DNA of 55,852 nt from an uncultured Clostridia bacterium (GCA_945829235.1 CALZUA010000021.1:1-55852), one strand, 5' to 3'; positions 1-8,728 are shown, numbered from the stretch's first letter. Notes: a model not told the origin generated them from the letters alone. Translations and numbers: made by a program.

Positions 1-791
1 GCTTGTACAGCCTGCCGTTCTCCTCCTTGATTTCGGGATAGAACATCTTGTCCTCGTCGCACCAAATCTGCTTGATTTCTGCCATTGTCAATCGTCCTCC
101 TTTGCAAAGTTATATCGTGAATGGATTTCTCCATAGATAACAGTACCGATTTACCCGAAAGCTGAACGAACTCACAGAGCTTTTCTTTTTCTGCCTTGCT
201 GTGGAGCATATCGAGTGCGGATAAATCAACGTTTCCGCTGTATTTGAACGAGCCGCCCAGCTCACACCTAGCCGCTATGAAATACTGCGTCATCGAGATA
301 TAGGATTTTTCAAACGCCGCACGGTCTTTTTCCGAGATATTCAGCGACCTTATCACGCTGTCGAGGTTTTCACGAGCCTTTTCCGAGCCGAGATAGTTTA
401 CACAGCCCGAAAATGAACTGAAATGCTTGCCCTCGTTCTCAAAAGTTTCGGCGATTATCGCATTAGCGGTTTCCTTGTCGAGCGTCCACTGATACGGGAC
501 AGTTGAGCCGGTTGTCTGCGATATGTCGAAATAATGCTTCAGACTGCCGTTGTCAAGAACAGCTATCGAGTTTGTGCCACGCTTCACACGGCGGCTGAAT
601 TTCTTCCAAGTGTCGAAATCCGCAACCATTGTGGCTTTGGGATTAGTGCCGTAGATTGTCATTGTCTGCTCCGAGGACAGTTTGAAGAACTTTCCTGCGA
701 ATTTGAGGTACTGCTCAAACGCTGTCTTATCGCTGAAAAGCCGTTCGGTAATAGCCTCGTAGCTTTCACGAACTCTGTCAATTCGTGCCAT
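1..791 (-). CDS. Large ICE-encoded protein, N-terminal part only
   Basis: The reading frame opens at ATG 791 (MARIDRVRES) behind a GGAGGAAAC-type ribosome site and stays open to the left edge, so the C-terminus is missing. The first 200 residues resemble the N-terminal region of the very large polyvalent helicase/methylase proteins of Tn1549-like elements (motifs such as FKLSSEQTMTIYGTNPKAT and a short RRVKRGTNSIAVLD segment), an ArdC-like look. That assignment is from memory of the family and is tentative. From about residue 210 the frame becomes Arg/Gln-rich linker. Inside it, in another frame, an ATG at 85 (MAEIKQIWCDEDKM) has its own excellent AAAGGAGGACG site. So either a second gene begins at 85 and this one is frameshifted near its end, or the ATG is fortuitous. 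It lies downstream of the SpoVG-like gene, separated by a terminator. Confidence 0.55.
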   Translation of the reverse strand, partial: MARIDRVRESYEAITERLFSDKTAFEQYLKFAGKFFKLSSEQTMTIYGTNPKATMVADFDTWKKFSRRVKRGTNSIAVLDNGSLKHYFDISQTTGSTVPYQWTLDKETANAIIAETFENEGKHFSSFSGCVNYLGSEKARENLDSVIRSLNISEKDRAAFEKSYISMTQYFIAARCELGGSFKYSGNVDLSALDMLHSKAEKEKLCEFVQLSGKSVLLSMEKSIHDITLQRRTIDNGRNQADLVRRGQDVLSRNQGGERQAVQ

Positions 792-878
792 TCCGTTTCC
801 TCCTTACAATTATAGTTTATCACATTAAAGCGTAAAAGTCAAGTGTTTTTTTGCTGTTGCAATAACTTTTGCACAAAA

Positions 879-910
879 ATATCCCCCGACCGCTTAAAAT
901 CGGGGGATAT
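879..910 (-). terminator. Rho-independent terminator after the SpoVG-like gene
   Basis: A perfect 11-bp stem (ATATCCCCCGA / TCGGGGGATAT) with a 10-nt loop is followed, in the minus direction, by five T residues at 878-874. It lies just past the stop of the SpoVG-like gene and ends the transcript before the large gene at 791. Confidence 0.85.
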
Positions 911-921
911 GGTAGTAGTTA

Positions 922-1779
922 TCAGTGGAAACTATGCTTCGGCGGCTTGTTCTCAACTTTGGGCTGTTCGGGATTGAGCTTTGCCGTGAGAGCCTTGTTA
1001 ATGCTGTCAAGGCGAGGTTTGTCCGCAGCGTTCACCGAGATAGTCGTGCCGCTGTTTGAGCCGATACGGGCTTGGTAAACCACACCAGCCTTGTCAAGCT
1101 CATTCATCAGTTTCTCGGCATAGGTGTTGTTCTGTCGGGGCAGTGAAGCGATTTGGCTCTTGTCGCCGAGTTCAGCGTACTTAACGCCACGGTACTCCAC
1201 CTGTTCAAGCGACTTGAATTTGCTGATAACGGCTTCGTTGAGCTTCTCGTGCATTGCCGTTGTAATGGGATTAGCAATATCCACATACTTGCCGTTCTGA
1301 TTTTGGTAGGACGGCATAGCCGCAAATTCAGGCTTGCCCTGTGCCTTAACGACCTTGACATCTTTGATAACAAAGCACTCGTCAATGCTTACCTGTCCTG
1401 CCGCCACCACGCTCTTGCCGCCTGTTACGGGACGGAGCGAAACGTCAATATCCGAGGTGACGGGCTTGGTCTTGTCCGTTGCAAGCTCGTTTCTCATCGT
1501 TCTCTCGCCGGACGATACGAGTTTGGCATAGTCGGTCAGGACCGCATTGCTAATCTGCTCGTAAGCCTTGTCAGTAATCGGGTGAGCAATATCGACAAAC
1601 TTGCCGCCGACCTTCTTACTCGGCATTGCGACGAATAAGCCCTTTTCGCCCTCCATAACCTTAACGCCGTTCACGGCAATCTCGCCGTTGATAACCACAT
1701 TTGCAAGAGCCTTGACATTGCTGTTGTTATCAAGCTGTGTCATACTTGACACCTCAAAAGTAGTGTTGTGTTCAGCCAT
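922..1779 (-). CDS. Tandem SpoVG-domain protein
   Basis: This 285-residue protein holds two SpoVG folds in series. The first (about residues 18-90) has the signatures GLFVAMPSKK and DIAHPIT. The second (about 110-192) has FAAMPSYQNQNGKYVDIANP. Classical SpoVG is a single-domain RNA/DNA-binding regulator of about 95 residues, so this is a fused duplicate. Residues 195-270 form an extra domain (YAEKLMNELDKAGVVYQ) of a type seen in mobile-element polyvalent proteins. The start is the second in-frame Met (MAEHNTT) because AGGAGGTTTTACT precedes it; an upstream Met at 1803 lacks a site. It follows SSB and a small acidic protein in the same orientation. Role by inference: a nucleic-acid-binding regulator or establishment protein of the element. 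Confidence 0.85.
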   Translation of the reverse strand: MAEHNTTFEVSSMTQLDNNSNVKALANVVINGEIAVNGVKVMEGEKGLFVAMPSKKVGGKFVDIAHPITDKAYEQISNAVLTDYAKLVSSGERTMRNELATDKTKPVTSDIDVSLRPVTGGKSVVAAGQVSIDECFVIKDVKVVKAQGKPEFAAMPSYQNQNGKYVDIANPITTAMHEKLNEAVISKFKSLEQVEYRGVKYAELGDKSQIASLPRQNNTYAEKLMNELDKAGVVYQARIGSNSGTTISVNAADKPRLDSINKALTAKLNPEQPKVENKPPKHSFH

Positions 1780-1799
1780 AGTAAAACCTCCTATTAAAA

Positions 1800-2069
1800 T
1801 CAATCACAGAGCGAATATTCGTCTGCGTTATCGAGCCAAATCTGAATTGTGTTGTTCTCTGTAAACTTTATGCTTATTATTTTGGCATTACAGAATTTCT
1901 CCGACAAGTATTCCTCCGTATCAAGCACACGGGGAATAAATGCGAAAATAGTCGTTGTTACAGTTTGGATTTCATCCCATTCGGGCGAATAAATGTAATC
2001 ATCAACGCACACAGCAATCGTCACAGAGCTGTCCTCGTCGATTGTATTCACAAATTCCGATAAAGTCAC
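1800..2069 (-). CDS. Small acidic protein of unknown function
   Basis: 89 residues starting at a GTG (MTLSEFVNTIDEDSS) with TAGGAGGTTTGTT upstream. It is acidic, without membrane segment, cysteine cluster or recognised motif. It lies between SSB and the SpoVG-like gene, 20 bp before the latter's start, in an apparent operon. Similar small proteins are frequent filler genes in Tn1549-like elements, but I do not recognise a family. Confidence 0.6.
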   Translation of the reverse strand: MTLSEFVNTIDEDSSVTIAVCVDDYIYSPEWDEIQTVTTTIFAFIPRVLDTEEYLSEKFCNAKIISIKFTENNTIQIWLDNADEYSLCD

Positions 2070-2117
2070 AACAAACCTCCTATCCGCCCGTAAAGTCGAT
2101 AGCGCAGCTTATTTATA

Positions 2118-2615
2118 TCAGAACGGGTAATCGTCCACAGGCGGTACATTGAAACTCTGCTGTCCGTTGTAAGAATTGTTGCCGCAGCTGTTCTGCCTGT
2201 TTCCGTAAGAACGCTTGCCGCCGTTGTAACCGCTGTTGCCATAGCCGCCGTTGCCGCCGCTTCTGTTATAGCCGCCGTTGTTGCCGTTTTCCTTTTTCGG
2301 CTCTCCCGTGAAGCAAACACGGTCAACCGCCACATCATACCAAGTAGCAGGATTTCCGTTTCTATCCTCATACTGCTGTGTCTGCATTTCACCGTCAAGC
2401 ATAATCATACTGCCCTTGCCGAAATACTTGCAGATAAATTCTGCCGTGCTTCTCCAAGCGGTTGCATTGAAGAAATCGACCTTATTTTCCTCGTCCTTGT
2501 TGTGGAAACGGCGATTTACGGCAATGCGAAATCTTGTGTAAGGAATACCGTTCTGCGTGGTTTTGAGTTCGGGGGCGGCTACGAGCCTGCCCATAAGCGT
2601 AATCTTGTTATACAT
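2118..2615 (-). CDS. ssb: Single-stranded DNA-binding protein
   Basis: 165 residues. The N-terminal OB fold runs to about residue 108 (MYNKITLMGRLVAAPEL, FRIAVNRRF, VDFFNATAWRSTAEF), followed by a Gly/Asn-rich low-complexity linker of about 45 residues and the acidic tip PPVDDYPF that in bacterial SSBs docks replication and repair partners. The start is the Met at 2615 because GAAAGGAGTTACATA precedes it; a Met 7 codons upstream lacks a site. Conjugative elements usually bring their own SSB to coat the strand transferred to the recipient and to support its complementary synthesis. A typical, complete member. Confidence 0.95.
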   Translation of the reverse strand: MYNKITLMGRLVAAPELKTTQNGIPYTRFRIAVNRRFHNKDEENKVDFFNATAWRSTAEFICKYFGKGSMIMLDGEMQTQQYEDRNGNPATWYDVAVDRVCFTGEPKKENGNNGGYNRSGGNGGYGNSGYNGGKRSYGNRQNSCGNNSYNGQQSFNVPPVDDYPF

Positions 2616-2632
2616 TATGTAACTCCTTTCTC

Positions 2633-2890
2633 TCAAACCGAGGGCATACCGCAGTTTTCCTCAATATCGGGAATATCGGGGTCTGTATACTCATCATCGG
2701 GGATAAACATATCCTCAATATAAACCTCGCCGCTGACGATAGAGCTGATAGCCTGCAGCTTCATACGCAGACGGAGATTGTCAATCTCCATATTCTTTGC
2801 GTGGCTGATAGCCTCGTCACGCTCCACCTCTGCCGTGCGGAGCTTCTCAATGAGCCATTCCGTATTGTTCTTTCTGTTTTCCGTTGCCAT
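2633..2890 (-). CDS. Small coiled-coil protein of unknown function
   Basis: 85 residues, ATG behind CAGGAGGTAAAACTT. Residues 8-50 are heptad-rich (WLIEKLRTAEVERDEAISHA) and predict a coiled coil; the C-terminus is acidic with several prolines. It ends 17 bp before the SSB start, so it is likely co-transcribed with ssb. No family recognised. Confidence 0.65.
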   Translation of the reverse strand: MATENRKNNTEWLIEKLRTAEVERDEAISHAKNMEIDNLRLRMKLQAISSIVSGEVYIEDMFIPDDEYTDPDIPDIEENCGMPSV

Positions 2891-2905
2891 AAGTTTTACC
2901 TCCTG

Positions 2906-5626
2906 TTAAAATGTGATTTTTGACGGATAAGGATAACCGCCGTTTTTATTTTCAGAACGCTCCCAATTATCAAAGCCGCTTCCCGAAGCGTTTAATACCG
3001 AAAGCACTCCGTCAACCGTAAGTCCGCTGTCTGCCGGAACGGACAGCACCATTCTCTTGCTTATCGAACGCACTCTGTCGCCGCCGACAACCGCATAACC
3101 GTTTGCATTATCGACAAGGCAATAGACAATTCTGTGAGCCTTGTATTTTCCGTCAGCTCCGACTATGCCGCCGTTGTTCTCGCCGTTAAGGTAGATATTC
3201 GCCGCATAACAGCTCTTGATATAAGCCGAGTTTGTGTCTGCGGTTGCTGTTCCGACTATGCCGCCGCTGTTCGTTGCCTTTGAGGTAAATGTGCGAACAC
3301 CGCAGCCTATAATCGTGCCGCCCGACATATAGGATTTTTCGCCGTCATCGAATATCTCCGTTCCGTAAGCCGTGCCGCATATACCGCCTGCCGATGAGAT
3401 ATTACCGCTTGTTGTTATACCGTTTGCAAGACAGCCGCTTACCGTACAAGCGTTTCCGACAATGCCGCCGACGCTCTTACCGCCCTCAATGGAAACCTCG
3501 CTTGCATAGCAGTATGAGATAGAGCCGCCGTTTCCGACCAAACCGCCGATATTCTCTGCGCCCTCTCCCTCAATCTTGCTGTTGCGGACGGTGCAATTCT
3601 GTATTCTACTGTTGCCCGTACCGAAACTATCGTTTCCCTCGGAAGATTTGAACGAGTAGGAAATAACCCGATTTACAAGCACTCCCACATTGTCGTAATC
3701 GCCGGACTTGATTTTCGCACCGTCAATCACGACATTCTTAATGGTTGAGCCTGCAATATAGCCGAACAGACCGCCGTTGCCGTAGAGATTTTTTATAGCA
3801 AAGCCCTGTCCGTCATACACAAAGAAATCGTAGGACTTGTTTTCATATCCACGGGAGATTTTCTTTGTGTCAATGGGAATACGCTTGACATCAGACGGAA
3901 ACTTAATATCCGCTGTCTGAATGAAATAGCCGCTTGCCTTTTCCTCCGACAGCCGAATGAGTTGGTCGTAATAGCTGATGATAAAGGGATTTTCTTTTGT
4001 ACCGTTGCCGCCGCCGTACTCGTTCAGCACTCTGTAAAGCGTAGTGTCCTTTGTAAATTCACACTCCGTACCGCCGAAATACTTGATTGTGCCAAATTCG
4101 CCCGTCTGCTTCTTGTCGGAAAAGCCGTAGGTACAGCCGAAAACGCTGTTATAAATATCTCCTTTATCATCAACCGTGGGGAGCTTCAGCGTTGCTGTTC
4201 CTGTCATATCGCACGGTACTTTGAAAGTTTCCGCTTTCTTGTTGAGATAGCTTCGGTCAATGGTAATTGTGATGTACTTTGCTGTCTGCCACTTTGCGTA
4301 AACATCGCAGTCCTCGCTTAAATACAGGCTTTCAAGCCGTTCGGGAGAGTTTTCCAAGTACCAGCCCTCAACCGCATAACCGTCCTTGAATACCCCGAAA
4401 CTGTCGAGCATATCCACGGTTGAGCCTATTTCCTTTTCGACAATCTGCACCTTATCATCAAAGTGGAGAGTTATTTTCGCCGTAGGCTTTTTCTCACTCC
4501 AAACGGCATAAAGCGTAAGGTTTTCGGCGGGCATTGCAAGCGTTTTAAGTGCCGTTTTAGCACCGTCTGTTTTCGCCCAGCCCGTCAGATACAAACCGTC
4601 TTTATACACCGAAATATCCGTTGGCAGCGGAACATCTGCGCCGTACTTAACCGCCGCTTTGGAGAGCTGTCCCGTGCCGCCGTTGGAATTATAGGTGACA
4701 TAGAACGTGTCAGGCTCCCAAACAGCGAACAGAGTTACATTTTCATAGGGCATTTTGTAGTGATAAAGCGGATATGCAATCTCCGTGTTGTCGGAGAAGC
4801 CTATGAGCTTGTAACCCTTTTTTGAAACGGTTTTAGCCGCTTCTTCGGCAGACGGAAGAACAACATACTGTCCTGCATTTTCGGAAATGCTGTCAAGTGT
4901 TCCCGTGCCGCCGTTCAGATTAAACGAAATGGTGTATATCCCACTCCCACCGCTTGAAGAAGATGAGCCGCCACTGTATCCGCTGTCGGTATATCCGTCC
5001 TCGTTGGCTTCGTCGGTTGGCTCGCTTGTGGTATCTGTCGGCTCGTCAACATATTCCGAATTTTCGGTACTGCTCGTTGTAGTTTCGGACGGTTTACTCT
5101 CGCTTTCTGCCGGAGAGCTTTCGCTCGTTTCGGGAGCGTCCGTGCTTTCCGTTTCCTCCGTCGAGGTAGTTTCAACGGTTTCGGTACTCTCTGTTGTTTC
5201 GGAAACATCACTCTTACCGCCGCCCGACATAGACGAGAAAATCAGCAGAGCAATCAGCACTATTGCCGCACCGCCGATTATAAGGAGCGTCTTGAAATCT
5301 TTCTTGCCGCCGCCCTTTTTAGGCGAGAAGCCCGTGGAAATCGAAAACGAATTGCTGTCGAGTTCCTCAACCTTTCCCTCGACTTTGAGCTGTTCAAACT
5401 GCTGTTCGGTAATGCTTTCAAACACACCGTCGGTCTTGTACTGCGTGTATTTTCCGTCAACCATACAAGTCTGCGTTGACTTTACAAACTGCTTGAAATC
5501 GGCGGTCTGCGTGAGCATTTTATCCTCAAAGGGAACGCCCTGCTCGTCCGTGTGCTGTTCGGGAACAATGAACAACGTTTTGGCAGCGTCATCAAAACTT
5601 GATATTTCTACCTTAAAGAAAAACAT
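2906..5626 (-). CDS. Membrane-anchored surface protein with B-repeats and GLUG motifs
   Basis: 906 residues. Residues 1-100 are cytosolic, then one membrane helix (LLIIGGAAIVLIALLIF) with no signal peptide or LPXTG, which predicts an N-in/C-out type II anchor. A Thr/Ser/Glu-rich stalk follows, then three Listeria-Bacteroides/InlB B-type repeats (NLNGGTGTLDS, YNSNGGTGQLS, each ending in LFAVW/LYAVW/VYAKW), then about 250 residues of GLUG-like repeats (GGLVGNGG, GGIVGNAC, GGICGTAY, GGIVGTAT, GGIVGADG). These are extracellular binding modules. The start at 5626 has AAAGGTGGAAAATA upstream; in-frame codons further 5' would overlap the toxin-antitoxin genes. Inside a conjugative element it may mediate donor-recipient contact or host adhesion (inference). 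Confidence 0.85.
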   Translation of the reverse strand: MFFFKVEISSFDDAAKTLFIVPEQHTDEQGVPFEDKMLTQTADFKQFVKSTQTCMVDGKYTQYKTDGVFESITEQQFEQLKVEGKVEELDSNSFSISTGFSPKKGGGKKDFKTLLIIGGAAIVLIALLIFSSMSGGGKSDVSETTESTETVETTSTEETESTDAPETSESSPAESESKPSETTTSSTENSEYVDEPTDTTSEPTDEANEDGYTDSGYSGGSSSSSGGSGIYTISFNLNGGTGTLDSISENAGQYVVLPSAEEAAKTVSKKGYKLIGFSDNTEIAYPLYHYKMPYENVTLFAVWEPDTFYVTYNSNGGTGQLSKAAVKYGADVPLPTDISVYKDGLYLTGWAKTDGAKTALKTLAMPAENLTLYAVWSEKKPTAKITLHFDDKVQIVEKEIGSTVDMLDSFGVFKDGYAVEGWYLENSPERLESLYLSEDCDVYAKWQTAKYITITIDRSYLNKKAETFKVPCDMTGTATLKLPTVDDKGDIYNSVFGCTYGFSDKKQTGEFGTIKYFGGTECEFTKDTTLYRVLNEYGGGNGTKENPFIISYYDQLIRLSEEKASGYFIQTADIKFPSDVKRIPIDTKKISRGYENKSYDFFVYDGQGFAIKNLYGNGGLFGYIAGSTIKNVVIDGAKIKSGDYDNVGVLVNRVISYSFKSSEGNDSFGTGNSRIQNCTVRNSKIEGEGAENIGGLVGNGGSISYCYASEVSIEGGKSVGGIVGNACTVSGCLANGITTSGNISSAGGICGTAYGTEIFDDGEKSYMSGGTIIGCGVRTFTSKATNSGGIVGTATADTNSAYIKSCYAANIYLNGENNGGIVGADGKYKAHRIVYCLVDNANGYAVVGGDRVRSISKRMVLSVPADSGLTVDGVLSVLNASGSGFDNWERSENKNGGYPYPSKITF

Positions 5627-5657
5627 TATTTTCCACCTTTCTTTTTCAAAAATGGTA

Positions 5658-5686
5658 TTGACAAAGTATGCTTTTTGATGTACAAT
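5658..5686 (+). promoter_or_regulatory. Consensus promoter of the toxin-antitoxin pair
   Basis: TTGACA at 5658-5663, a 17-nt spacer, and TACAAT at 5681-5686. It reads into the antitoxin gene 44 bp further on. Confidence 0.85.
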
Positions 5687-5695
5687 ATAGGTACA
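5679..5695. promoter_or_regulatory. Candidate RelB operator
   Basis: Inverted repeat TGTAC-N7-GTACA overlapping the -10 box. RelB/DinJ antitoxins autorepress through such palindromes; the assignment is inferred from position only. Confidence 0.5.
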
Positions 5696-5729
5696 AAGTA
5701 AATATACTGTTATTAAAGGAGATGATTTT

Positions 5730-6014
5730 ATGGCAACAACAAGCGTAACTATGCGTGTGGACTGCGATGATAAGGCTAAAGCGGAGCAGATTTTCAGCGC
5801 ACTTGGTCTGAATATGTCAACAGCGTTCAATATGTTCATCAAGCAGACAATTCGCTGTGACGGAATTCCCTTTGAGGTAACTCTGCACAACAAATCCGAT
5901 GATGATTATTTTTACAGTCCCGCAAACTTGGCTCACCTTAATCGTTCGATTGCCCAGCTTAATTCGGGGAAATTCTCTAAACACGAGCTTATCGAGGTAG
6001 AGGACGATGATTAA
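5730..6014 (+). CDS. RelB/DinJ family antitoxin
   Basis: 94 residues, AAAGGAGATGATTTT then ATG. The N-terminal ribbon-helix-helix (TSVTMRVDCDDKAKAEQIF, LGLNMSTAFNMFIKQ) is typical of RelB/DinJ antitoxins, which bind DNA as dimers and wrap the partner toxin with the C-terminal tail (here residues 60-94, ending in an acidic EVEDDD). It overlaps the toxin gene by 8 bp, giving translational coupling with antitoxin first. It is one of the few plus-strand genes in the left element and has its own promoter, as expected of an addiction module. Confidence 0.93.
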   Translation: MATTSVTMRVDCDDKAKAEQIFSALGLNMSTAFNMFIKQTIRCDGIPFEVTLHNKSDDDYFYSPANLAHLNRSIAQLNSGKFSKHELIEVEDDD

Positions 6015-6264
6015 AATCTGGACTGATGAAGCGTGGGAAGATTACCTTTATTGGCAGGGTGAGGACAAGAAAACTCTCAAACGCATAAACCTGCTCATAA
6101 AGGATATTGAACGAAACCCTTTTGACGGAATAGGGAAAGCCGAGCCGTTAAAGTACAATCTGCGTGGCTATTGGAGCCGCCGCATTGACGATGTAAACAG
6201 GCTTGTGTATAAGGTTGAGGACGAACAGCTCTATATTATTTCCTGTCGTTACCATTACGAATAG
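6007..6264 (+). CDS. YoeB/Txe-type mRNA interferase toxin
   Basis: 85 residues, full length for YoeB. Motifs: WTDEAWEDYLYWQ, LKRINLLIKDIERNPFDGIGKPEPL-like (here GKAEPLKYNLRGYWSRRI), DDVNRLVYKV and the C-terminal SCRYHYE. The Glu of the AEPLK segment, the Arg of WSRRI, and the terminal His-Tyr are the family's ribosome-dependent RNase residues. It is translated from an ATG inside the antitoxin's last codons. With the antitoxin it stabilises the element by killing or arresting cells that lose it (family knowledge). Confidence 0.93.
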   Translation: MIKIWTDEAWEDYLYWQGEDKKTLKRINLLIKDIERNPFDGIGKAEPLKYNLRGYWSRRIDDVNRLVYKVEDEQLYIISCRYHYE

Positions 6265-6267
6265 GCA

Positions 6268-6296
6268 AAGCTCCGCTTCTATCGCAAGCGGAGCTT
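6268..6296. terminator. Bidirectional terminator between yoeB-like toxin and topB
   Basis: AAGCTCCGCTT / AAGCGGAGCTT, 11-bp perfect stem, 7-nt loop, T-rich on the plus side. The convergent topB stop codon lies in its right arm, so one hairpin serves both genes. Confidence 0.8.
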
Positions 6297-8388
6297 ATTT
6301 CTTCTTATTCTCAAACTCCATAGCAAAGCCGACTTTCTTATTGCCGTTCTTGTCCGTCCTGTCCGTAAATGAAACGATAGCGTCGTATTTCTTTCCCGTG
6401 CGTTCGGACTTAAAGCCGCTTACCTTTGCCTTACCGCAGAGCAGGAGCTTTTTCAGAATATCTTCCGTGAATGTTTTGCCCTTTGAAGTAAAGAAGAAAT
6501 CGTCCTCGTAAATCCGAAAAAAGCAGCTCTTTGGCGAGTTTTCACAGTAGAATACCGCCTTGTTGTCCTTGACGAATTTATAGACATTACCGCCGCACCT
6601 CGGACACTTGCCCACAGGCTCACGAGGCGGCGCAAGGGATATGTGTTCCTTGCTGTTCTCGGCGGTGATTATCGACTTTATCTTGCCGATAATTCCCGAA
6701 ATAACCTCATCTGCGGCGATAGTGCCGTTTTCGATTGCACTTAACTGAAGCTCCATAGCGGCGGTCATTTCAACGGACTTGACCTCATCGGGCAGAAGCG
6801 AAATAACCTTTTTGCCCTTATCGGTAGAAATAAGCTGTTTTCCCTTGCGTTCGATATATCCGACCTTGATAATGCGTTCGATAATCGCCGCCCGTGTAGC
6901 AGGAGTACCAAGTCCTCGCTCCGAAACATATTCCGAAAGCTCCTTATCCTCAATTCTCCTGTCGATATTCTCCATAGCTTTAAGGAGCGTACTTTCGCTG
7001 AAACGCTTCGGCGGCTGTGTTTCGCACTCCGAAATGGTGAGATTTTTCGCTTCAAAGCTGAAACCCTCGGAGAAATTCAGCAAAGCAGAGTTTTCTTCGT
7101 CATTATCAGTGTAAAACTGCTTCCAACCGAGAACTCTCGGAGCTTTTGTCCTGCACTTGAAACGCTCTCCGCTAACCTCAAAGACATAATCCGTTTCGGT
7201 GTATTCATACTGTGGTGAGAGAGCCGCAAGGAAACGGGTAATAACCATATCCAAAATCGCTTTCTCGTTCGCCGATAACTCCATACTTGCCGCACCGCCG
7301 ATATTTTCGGTTGGGATAATAGCGTGGTGGTCGGATACCTTGCTGTCGTTGATAATGCGGCTGTCTATGTTAAGTCCTGCCGCAAGCACCTCGTCAGCCG
7401 CTTCGTTCATCACACGGAGCATTGAAACACGTTCTTCAAGAATAGCAGCCATATCCTCGGTCAGATAGTTGCTGTCTGTTCGGGGATAGGTAAGCAGCTT
7501 CTTTTCGTAGAGCGACTGCATAACGGCAAGCGTTGTAGCCGCAGAAAAGCCGAGTTTGTCGTTCGCTTCGACCTGCAGCGAGGTAAGCGAAAAAAGCAGA
7601 GGACGATTTTCTTTTTTCTGCTTTGCATTGACGAAAACCACTTTACAAGGCGAGTTTTCACACTTTGCCTTTACTCTTTCGGCTTCGGCACGGGTGGGAA
7701 AACTCTCACGCTCATCGTCAAACCATTCCGCCCCGTTGTCAAGCTTCAGCTTGAAATACGGTTTCTTGGTAAAATGGTCTATCTCGTTGTCACGTTCTGC
7801 AATCATATTGACAACGGCGGTCTGAACTCTGCCGACGGAACATAACGCTCCGAAATGCTTTGTATAAAGCCTTGTCATATTCATTCCCCACAGCCAATCA
7901 ATCTTGGCACGGGTAATTCCTGCGCTGAACATATTGTCCTTTTCGGCGGCAGGGAGCAGATGATTAAAGCCGTTTCTGATACTTTCAGCGGTAAGAGAAG
8001 AAATCCACAAACGCTTGAACGGCTTTTTGCAGCCTACATAGTTGTATATGTAGCGGAATATGCACTCTCCCTCTCGCCCTGCGTCGGTTGCACAGATAAT
8101 CTCATCAACCTCTTTGCTGTTCATCAGCTTGTCAAGCCGAGCGAGAACGGGCTTAACATTCTCAATCGGGACAAACTCAAACGAGGGAATAATCGGCAAA
8201 TCCGCAATACTCCACTTGTCGTACTTGCTGTCATACTCCTGCGGCTCTTTCAGGCGGACTAAATGCCCCTGTGCCGAAGTAACAAGATAACCATTGCCAC
8301 GCAGAACACCGTCCACATTCTCGCTTGCGCCAATTACGGCGGCAATATCACGAGCCACGGACGGCTTTTCAGCTATCACTAACTTCAT
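6295..8388 (-). CDS. topB: DNA topoisomerase III (type IA)
   Basis: 697 residues, complete. The Toprim domain is at residues 1-140 with catalytic Glu in IAEKPS and the acidic ATDAGREGE cluster (about 100-107). The active-site Tyr is Tyr301 in LLTYPRTDSNYL. A single four-Cys ribbon (CPRCGGNVY...FYCENSPKSC) ends the protein. The enzyme cuts one strand and passes another; Tn1549/Tn916-type elements carry their own copy, believed to help resolve transfer or replication intermediates. The ATG at 8388 has AAGGAGGATATAG and overlaps the end of the upstream DUF4315 gene by 20 bp, so it is translationally coupled to the transfer operon. Confidence 0.96.
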   Translation of the reverse strand: MKLVIAEKPSVARDIAAVIGASENVDGVLRGNGYLVTSAQGHLVRLKEPQEYDSKYDKWSIADLPIIPSFEFVPIENVKPVLARLDKLMNSKEVDEIICATDAGREGECIFRYIYNYVGCKKPFKRLWISSLTAESIRNGFNHLLPAAEKDNMFSAGITRAKIDWLWGMNMTRLYTKHFGALCSVGRVQTAVVNMIAERDNEIDHFTKKPYFKLKLDNGAEWFDDERESFPTRAEAERVKAKCENSPCKVVFVNAKQKKENRPLLFSLTSLQVEANDKLGFSAATTLAVMQSLYEKKLLTYPRTDSNYLTEDMAAILEERVSMLRVMNEAADEVLAAGLNIDSRIINDSKVSDHHAIIPTENIGGAASMELSANEKAILDMVITRFLAALSPQYEYTETDYVFEVSGERFKCRTKAPRVLGWKQFYTDNDEENSALLNFSEGFSFEAKNLTISECETQPPKRFSESTLLKAMENIDRRIEDKELSEYVSERGLGTPATRAAIIERIIKVGYIERKGKQLISTDKGKKVISLLPDEVKSVEMTAAMELQLSAIENGTIAADEVISGIIGKIKSIITAENSKEHISLAPPREPVGKCPRCGGNVYKFVKDNKAVFYCENSPKSCFFRIYEDDFFFTSKGKTFTEDILKKLLLCGKAKVSGFKSERTGKKYDAIVSFTDRTDKNGNKKVGFAMEFENKKK

Positions 8389-8728
8389 CTATATCCTCCT
8401 TATCTGATACATTGTTTATTTTGGTGCTATATGTAGCACCTTCTGTTTCTGTCGGTGTTGGTGTCGGAGAAACAGGGGGCTTGTCAAACAAACCTGCTTC
8501 AATAGCCGCCGTTACCTCCGATAAATCAATGCCTTTTTTGCGGAGCGTATCCGAAAGAATACGCCCCTCAAATACTGTCATTTGCTCCGTAATATCCGTA
8601 AGTTCGGCATTAAGCTGTTGAATTTTAGCACGAGCGTCCGAAATGGTTTTATTCTGCTTGTCAATCTCATTCTGTTTCTCAACAGACTGCTTTTTCAAGC
8701 TGTTTAACCTTTGCAAAAAACTTGGCAC
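8369..8728 (-). CDS. DUF4315-like coiled-coil protein of the transfer operon
   Basis: 119 residues. GTG at 8728 follows GGAGGTTATA and opens VPSFLQRLNSLKKQS; a longer frame to 8812 overlaps the neighbour and lacks a site. Residues 8-55 are a coiled coil, then LSDTLRKKGIDLSEVTAAIEAGLF, which matches the small DUF4315 proteins usually found between the CD1108 protein and topB in these elements. The C-terminal Pro/Thr tail is encoded across a perfect palindrome (8423-8440) that recurs elsewhere in the element. Function unknown. Confidence 0.7.
   Translation of the reverse strand: MPSFLQRLNSLKKQSVEKQNEIDKQNKTISDARAKIQQLNAELTDITEQMTVFEGRILSDTLRKKGIDLSEVTAAIEAGLFDKPPVSPTPTPTETEGATYSTKINNVSDKEDIDEVSDS
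8423..8440. repeat. Dispersed hairpin GGTGCTA-TATG-TAGCACC, copy 1
   Basis: Perfect 7-bp stem with a 4-nt loop, lying inside the 3' coding region of the DUF4315-like gene (encodes GATYST). The same palindrome occurs near 15702, 20269 and 26903. Confidence 0.75.

Noticed and set aside
1-85. Second gene starting MAEIKQIWCDEDKM
   Set aside because: Excellent ribosome site, but only 28 codons are visible and it lies inside an open frame on the same strand; noted within the first feature instead.
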